This document shows, in pieces, positions 59,756-64,000 of a DNA stretch of 64,000 nt. How positions within the stretch are numbered: position 1 is the first letter of the stretch; each line of letters starts with the position of its first letter. This stretch comes from Alphaproteobacteria bacterium (GTDB lineage Bacteria; Pseudomonadota; Alphaproteobacteria; UBA8366): the NCBI GenBank assembly GCA_021774335.1, contig JAJFJD010000020.1, positions 1 through 64,000 of the forward strand, read 5' to 3'. A program made the position numbers and the translations under genes. Under the pieces are notes generated by a model, which was not told the origin of the DNA, made no database searches, and saw only the letters and a program-made list of their open reading frames with translations.

Positions 59756-61143
59756 GGCGCAGCACCGTCGCCGGAATCATCAACCGCATCTTCCGGCGAC
59801 CAAGGCATCCCGAGAATTTCGGCCAAGATTGCGTAGCCTTCATCCAAAGGCGTCCGATCATCCATGGTCTGGCTCAGGAAGGCTTCCAGCGGTTCGTTCA
59901 GCGCGACCGCTTCGTCGACGGCTGGATCGCTGCCGCTCCGATAGGCACCAAGGCGAATGAGCTCCGCCATATCATCATAGATCGACATGACCTGCCTTGC
60001 CTTGTTGACCAATTGATTTTGAGGGGCCGTGTTGCAGGCCGGCATGGTGCGCGAAATGCTATGCAGCACGTTAATAGCGGGATAGCGATTACGCTGCGCT
60101 ATCGACCGGTCCAGCACGACATGGCCATCGACGATACCGCGTACCGCGTCCGAGATCGGCTCGTTATGATCGTCACCTTCGACCAGAACCGTGAACAACC
60201 CCGTAATCGTGCCGTCCTCCGTACCGGGGCCGGCACGTTCCAACAGCTTCGGTAGTTCCGCGAATACGGTCGGCGTATAGCCTTTGCTTGCTGGCGGTTC
60301 CCCGGCTGATAGGCCGATTTCGCGCTGCGCCATGGCAAAGCGGGTAATGCTGTCGATAAGACACAGAACGCTGCGACCTTGGTCGCGAAAATATTCCGCA
60401 ACGGTCATCGTCAAATAGGCTGCCTGGCGCCGCATCAACGCGGATTCATCGGACGTGGCGACGACAACCACGCTCCGCGCCAAACCTTCGGGACCGAGAT
60501 GTTCTTCGATGAATTCCTTTACTTCCCGGCCGCGTTCCCCGACCAATCCGATCACCACCACATCCGCCGCGCAATACCGCGCAAGCATCGATAACAGGAC
60601 GGACTTCCCGACGCCGGAACCGGAAAAAATTCCCAGACGCTGCCCCTTGCAGCAGGTCAGGAAGGTATTGACGCTTCGAACGCCCAGATCGAGCTTTTCG
60701 CCAACACGCTGCCGCATCGTGGCCGGCGGCGGAGCGTTATGGATGGGATAACGCCGCGGACCAGACGTCAACGGCTGTGCACCATCAAGCGGCTCGCCAA
60801 AGGCATTAACGACGCGCCCCAGCCAGCCATCATGCGGATATACCGCAACATCGCTACCGTGCACCTCCACCGTCGCGCCCAAACCAATACCGACCAGCGA
60901 TGAGAAGGACATGGCCAATGTGCGGCCATCCCGGAAGCCGACGACCTCGCAAGGAATGCGGTCGCCCGACCGGCCGATCAGATCACAGCGGTCGCCGACC
61001 GAGAGATAGGCTTGGACGCCCCCGATCTCGACCAACATTCCCATGATAGCGGTGACTCGACCGTGGACGCGGGCATCCCGGACCCGCGTCAGGTCATCAA
61101 CCAGGGTGCGCAGTGTCCTCTCCCCTCGCCCCGAGTACTTCAA
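59752..61143 (-). CDS. fliI: FliI, flagellar export ATPase
   Basis: FliI is the cytoplasmic ATPase of the export apparatus. The 463-residue product has the F1-beta-like core: P-loop [51 protein letters not shown] and [20 protein letters not shown]. The start is uncertain: the frame opens at a TTG (61143) without a good ribosome site, while GGGGAGAGG lies near 61110-61120 and would suit a start about 10 codons further in. It heads the fliI-fliJ pair. Confidence 0.95.
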   Translation of the reverse strand: MKYSGRGERTLRTLVDDLTRVRDARVHGRVTAIMGMLVEIGGVQAYLSVGDRCDLIGRSGDRIPCEVVGFRDGRTLAMSFSSLVGIGLGATVEVHGSDVAVYPHDGWLGRVVNAFGEPLDGAQPLTSGPRRYPIHNAPPPATMRQRVGEKLDLGVRSVNTFLTCCKGQRLGIFSGSGVGKSVLLSMLARYCAADVVVIGLVGERGREVKEFIEEHLGPEGLARSVVVVATSDESALMRRQAAYLTMTVAEYFRDQGRSVLCLIDSITRFAMAQREIGLSAGEPPASKGYTPTVFAELPKLLERAGPGTEDGTITGLFTVLVEGDDHNEPISDAVRGIVDGHVVLDRSIAQRNRYPAINVLHSISRTMPACNTAPQNQLVNKARQVMSIYDDMAELIRLGAYRSGSDPAVDEAVALNEPLEAFLSQTMDDRTPLDEGYAILAEILGMPWSPEDAVDDSGDGAAP

Positions 61144-61211
61144 ATGGTCGAATAGAACTTACGTGTTGTTCCAGTCGACTCTCCCCTCGTTCAAAATAGA
61201 AACAAAATACT

Positions 61212-61226
61212 TAAAATGCCAGTTAA
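61212..61226. promoter_or_regulatory. CtrA-like box between fliI and ctrA
   Basis: TAAAATGCCAGTTAA fits TTAA-N7-TTAA with one mismatch in the first half-site. It is about 98 bases upstream of ctrA and 69 upstream of fliI. Confidence 0.4.
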
Positions 61227-61263
61227 AAAGTACTTCGCTTTTTACAGTAGATTTGCTAGAACA

Positions 61264-61271
61264 TTAACCAT
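61264..61271. promoter_or_regulatory. CtrA half-site TTAACCAT before ctrA
   Basis: TTAACCAT, the extended CtrA half-site, lies 53 bases before the ctrA ATG in the AT-rich fliI-ctrA gap. The second half-site is poor (AGTT). Autoregulation by CtrA would be expected. Confidence 0.35.
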
Positions 61272-61323
61272 ATAAGTTTACGCAATCCACATTGGGGTCT
61301 TAGTGTAGTTTAGGGGAATACCT

Positions 61324-62046
61324 ATGCGGGTACTACTTGTTGAAGATGATCAAGCAATGGCCAAGAGCATTGCTTTGATGCTTAAGTCCGAAAGTTTCGT
61401 TGTTGATACGACGGATCTCGGCGAAGACGGTCTGGAGATCGGCAAAATCTATGATTACGACATCATCATTCTCGATTTGATGCTGCCGGATATCGACGGG
61501 TATGAAGTACTCCGTCGTTTGCGAGACGCCAGAGTGGACACGCCGATTCTGATATTATCCGGCCTTAGTGAATTGGATAATAAAGTCAAAGGGTTAGGGT
61601 TTGGCGCTGACGACTATCTGACCAAACCATTCGAGAAACGGGAACTAATTGCCCGCATTCAGGCGATTGTTCGACGCTCCAAGGGTCACGCCAAGTCAAT
61701 CATCAAGACGGGCAAGATCAGCGTCAATCTCGACGATCATACGGTCGAAGTGGGCGGCAAGCCCATTCATCTGACCGGCAAAGAGTTCGGTATTCTGGAA
61801 TTGCTGTCGCTCCGCAAAGGAACGACCTTGACGAAGGAAATGTTCCTCAACCACCTCTATGGCGGGATGGACGAACCGGAACTCAAGATCATTGACGTCT
61901 TCGTATGCAAGCTTCGCAAAAAGCTCAGCACGGCATGCAATGGCGAAAACTATATCGAGACCGTTTGGGGACGCGGCTATGTCTTGCGTGACCCGGTCCC
62001 GGTCGAAGACAGCCCAGAACAAGTCGCGGAAGCGTCGGCCGCATAA
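61324..62046 (+). CDS. ctrA: CtrA, cell-cycle response regulator
   Basis: CtrA is the OmpR-type master regulator of the alphaproteobacterial cell cycle and of early flagellar genes. The 240-residue product begins [20 protein letters not shown], has the phospho-Asp in [20 protein letters not shown], the [20 protein letters not shown] loop and Lys in [14 protein letters not shown], and a winged-helix domain with [20 protein letters not shown] and [20 protein letters not shown]. This is almost textbook CtrA. It lies beside fliI and ahead of cheR. Confidence 0.98.
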   Translation: MRVLLVEDDQAMAKSIALMLKSESFVVDTTDLGEDGLEIGKIYDYDIIILDLMLPDIDGYEVLRRLRDARVDTPILILSGLSELDNKVKGLGFGADDYLTKPFEKRELIARIQAIVRRSKGHAKSIIKTGKISVNLDDHTVEVGGKPIHLTGKEFGILELLSLRKGTTLTKEMFLNHLYGGMDEPELKIIDVFVCKLRKKLSTACNGENYIETVWGRGYVLRDPVPVEDSPEQVAEASAA

Positions 62047-62096
62047 TCAGCCGCCGCAACCACCGCAATTTGGTTCGGTTGGTTAAATGTTAAAGC

Positions 62097-62127
62097 GCGC
62101 GCCTCCCTCGGGAGGCGCGCTTTTTTT
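62097..62127 (+). terminator. Rho-independent terminator of ctrA
   Basis: A 10-base perfect stem (GCGCGCCTCC and GGAGGCGCGC) with a 4-base loop is followed by seven T, 51 bases after the ctrA stop. It touches the cheR stop at 62126. Confidence 0.93.
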
Positions 62128-62962
62128 AGGCTGACTTGAGAGCCGGTTCGCCACCGGAAATGGCATACATGCCACGATGACCGGTAATCGGGACAAACTT
62201 GTCCGTGATACCTAATACGGTTTCCGCACCGCCAAGATAGAGAACGCCATCGTTCGGCATGACACTGCTGATGCGGTTGAGAACTTCCGATTTTGTCTGT
62301 TGGTCAAAGTAGATCAAGACATTCCGGCAGAAGACGATATCGAATTGGCCCAATACGGCCGTATCATCCAATAGATTGAATTCCTTGAATTTGACCATCG
62401 AGCGAATATTCGCATCAAGACGCCACTTTTCACCGACCTGCTTGAAATACTTCACCAGCGTCGCGATCGGCAATCCGCGTTGGACCTCGAACTGCGTATA
62501 GAGTCCGGCCCGCGCCCGATTGAGCATGTCGGCGGAGATATCCGTGGCGAGGATTTGAATATCCCAACCCTCCAAGAGATTGCCCAGTTCCTTCAACAGA
62601 ATTCCGATGGAGTATGGTTCCTGACCACTCGACGCGGCCGCACTCCAAATGCGGAGCGTGCGATTGGCCGCCCGCTTCTCCACCAATTGCGGAATCACCA
62701 GAGATCGAAGTTGCTCAAACGGCTTCATATCGCGAAAGAAAAGCGACTCATTCGTCGTCATCGCTTCAGTGATATCGCACAGCAAGTCCTCGGGCCGATC
62801 CTCGCGAACCATTGCCACGAGTTCCGGAAGCCCCGCGAAACCGAATTTCCGCGCGACGGGCATCAACCGACTTTCCAGCAAATACGCCTTCTCTTCGGTG
62901 AGAACGAGACCCGAACGCTGTTTCAGGATCGCGGATAAGAATTGAAAATCTGCGGTATTCAT
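62126..62962 (-). CDS. cheR: CheR, chemoreceptor methyltransferase
   Basis: CheR methylates chemoreceptor glutamates with SAM. The 278-residue product has the N-terminal helical domain (SAILKQRSGLVLTEEKAYLL), TTNESLFFRDMKPFEQLRSL with the conserved receptor-contacting region, the SAM motif LRIWSAAASSGQEPYSIGIL and VFCRNVLIYFD. Length is typical. It lies 5 bases after cheB on the same strand, forming a cheB-cheR pair. Confidence 0.97.
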   Translation of the reverse strand: MNTADFQFLSAILKQRSGLVLTEEKAYLLESRLMPVARKFGFAGLPELVAMVREDRPEDLLCDITEAMTTNESLFFRDMKPFEQLRSLVIPQLVEKRAANRTLRIWSAAASSGQEPYSIGILLKELGNLLEGWDIQILATDISADMLNRARAGLYTQFEVQRGLPIATLVKYFKQVGEKWRLDANIRSMVKFKEFNLLDDTAVLGQFDIVFCRNVLIYFDQQTKSEVLNRISSVMPNDGVLYLGGAETVLGITDKFVPITGHRGMYAISGGEPALKSA

Positions 62963-62967
62963 CTGAT

Positions 62968-64000
62968 CTACACCGACAGTCTACAAATTTTGGGGCCAAT
63001 TTCAGGAAGCGGCAGAACAGCGTTGCACAGCCCATTCGTTGCAACGGCGCCGGGCATACCCCACACCACACTGGATTCTTCATCTTGCGCGACAACGGTG
63101 CCGCCGGCTTCGATGACAACCTTGCTGCCGGCACACCCGTCGGCGCCCATTCCCGTCAAAATCAAGACAAGAACGGACGGCCCATACGCATCCACGATGC
63201 TTCGCAGCATCGGATCGACTGCCGGCTTACAAAAATTCTCGGGCGGATCGTCGTTCAGCCGAATCACTTTGTTCACACCGGCGGACTCAACGAGCATATG
63301 CAGCCCGCCTGGCGCGACATAAATGCGCCCTCCTTCGATGGCCTCGCCATCCTGGCCTTCCGCACAGGGCCATCCGCTTGCCTGTTCCAGATGATTTGCC
63401 AGAATTGCCGTAAACGTCGGCGGCATATGCTGCGTAATCAGGATCGGCAGCGAGATATTATCGGTAATCGATTTGATGCAATTCGTCAGGGCCTGCGGTC
63501 CGCCCGTCGAGCTGCCGATTGCCAAAATAGCTGGTTTGGTCTTACCGGCATCGCGCAGTTCAATTATCGAACTCTTGGCCGCGCTGATCGCCGTCGTCCC
63601 ATTAACCGGTTTCTGCGACTTGCGCCCGGTACGCGGCCCACCGCGGCCACCCAGCGCAATGACTTTCTCAACAAGGTCCCGTTTAAAATCATCGGCTTGG
63701 CGAAGTGCTTGCCGGGAACTCGGTTTGGTCACGTAATCGGTCGCGCCCATCCGCAGCGCGCGAAGCGAGATATCCGCGTTCCGCTCGGTCAGTGACGAGG
63801 CCATGATCACCGTAAGACCCGGATGCGCCTTGATCATTTGCGGCAACGCCGTCAGGCCATCCATATTCGGCATCTCGATATCCAACAATACGACGTCCAC
63901 CTTGCTGCGATTCAGCGCCTTAAGCGCCAACGCACCGTCGCCGACGGACTCGACAACCTCGATTTCGTCGTTGCTTTCCAACACCTGCGTAAACAAACCG
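62968..64000 (-). CDS. cheB: CheB, chemoreceptor methylesterase (partial, N-terminus outside)
   Basis: CheB has a receiver domain and a methylesterase domain that removes receptor methyl groups. The frame continues to the right edge: codons before the first internal start read GLFTQVLES, as in the usual CheB RGLFTQVLE, so the protein starts beyond the window. Visible parts are VVLLDIEMPNMDGLTALPQM (phospho-Asp), GSSTGGPQALTNCIKSITDN and QHMPPTFTAILANHLEQASG (catalytic Ser/His), and DVVLILTGMGADGC-like LVLILTGMGADGC with the catalytic Asp. It precedes cheR. Confidence 0.96.
   Translation of the reverse strand, partial: GLFTQVLESNDEIEVVESVGDGALALKALNRSKVDVVLLDIEMPNMDGLTALPQMIKAHPGLTVIMASSLTERNADISLRALRMGATDYVTKPSSRQALRQADDFKRDLVEKVIALGGRGGPRTGRKSQKPVNGTTAISAAKSSIIELRDAGKTKPAILAIGSSTGGPQALTNCIKSITDNISLPILITQHMPPTFTAILANHLEQASGWPCAEGQDGEAIEGGRIYVAPGGLHMLVESAGVNKVIRLNDDPPENFCKPAVDPMLRSIVDAYGPSVLVLILTGMGADGCAGSKVVIEAGGTVVAQDEESSVVWGMPGAVATNGLCNAVLPLPEIGPKICRLSV

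Noticed and set aside
1-64000. CRISPR arrays, tRNA or rRNA genes, insertion sequences and phage genes
   Set aside because: No regularly spaced repeats, cloverleaf or rRNA sequence, transposase or phage protein was seen on either strand.

Overview
The window is almost entirely a flagellar and motility supercluster from an alphaproteobacterium, most likely of the Rhodospirillales type. The call rests on CtrA, SciP (DUF1153), FliX, FlbD, FlaF and FlbT occurring together with flagellar genes, on the alphaproteobacterial form of DksA, and on the order fliF-fliG-fliH-fliN-motA-flbD-flhA-flhF-flhG. Genus and species cannot be read from the sequence. No rRNA, tRNA, insertion sequence, phage or CRISPR was seen.

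Layout. 1-3.1 kb, minus: flgB-flgC-fliE-fliQ-fliR-flhB (flhB runs off the left edge). 3.5-5.3 kb, plus: a stand-alone FlhB C-terminal-like protein, a small helical protein, fliO and fliP. 5.3-14.5 kb, minus: fliL-fliM-DUF6468-motE-like, then cheY-cheZ-two MotB-like genes and a 1235-residue periplasmic protein. 14.9-18.3 kb, plus: flgF-flgG-flgA-flgH. 18.4-19.4 kb, minus: dksA and fliX. 19.7-24.7 kb, plus: flgI, flgJ-N, a FlgN-like gene, flgK and flgL. 24.8-26.9 kb: a TPR/GT9-like transferase. 27-30 kb, minus: flaF, flbT and two flagellin genes. 30.3-41.4 kb: an accessory glycan island with a DegT-type aminotransferase, a second TPR/GT9-like protein, WbqC, two TPR/GT41-like transferases, a NeuD-like acetyltransferase, a propeller glycosidase-like protein, a PhyH-type dioxygenase and a methyltransferase. 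41.9-46.6 kb, plus: flaG, fliK, flgD, flgE and sciP. 47-59.3 kb, plus: fliF, fliG, fliH, fliN, motA, flbD, flhA, flhF, flhG, a FliK-like protein and a QueF-like protein. 59.3-61.1 kb, minus: fliI-fliJ. 61.3-64 kb: ctrA (plus), then cheR and cheB (minus; cheB cut by the right edge).

How it fits together. Together with one unplaced end of flhB, the window supplies the export gate (FlhA, FlhB, FliO, FliP, FliQ, FliR), the ATPase complex (FliH, FliI, FliJ), the MS/C ring, the rod, hook, P and L rings, junction proteins, flagellins, stator parts and part of the chemotaxis set. The regulators are in the same DNA. CtrA and its antagonist SciP would act early; FlbD with FliX would act later through sigma-54. 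By eye I find GG-N10-GC sigma-54 promoters before flgF, flgI, fliK, flaG, flbT and both flagellins. A recurrent palindrome, CGGCA-N5-TGCCG, lies 50-90 bases upstream of five of them and is a strong candidate for the FlbD enhancer (the ftr element of Caulobacter). It also occurs before fliF, where FlbD is a repressor in Caulobacter.

Most unusual points: this cis-element network; a flagellin leader folded into three hairpins next to flbT; a catalytically empty QueF-like protein at the end of the fliF-flhG run; a MotB-like protein without the ion-binding aspartate; a giant AMIN-like/TPR periplasmic protein beside the stator genes; and an island of four TPR-glycosyltransferases flanking the flagellins, a plausible flagellin glycosylation locus.
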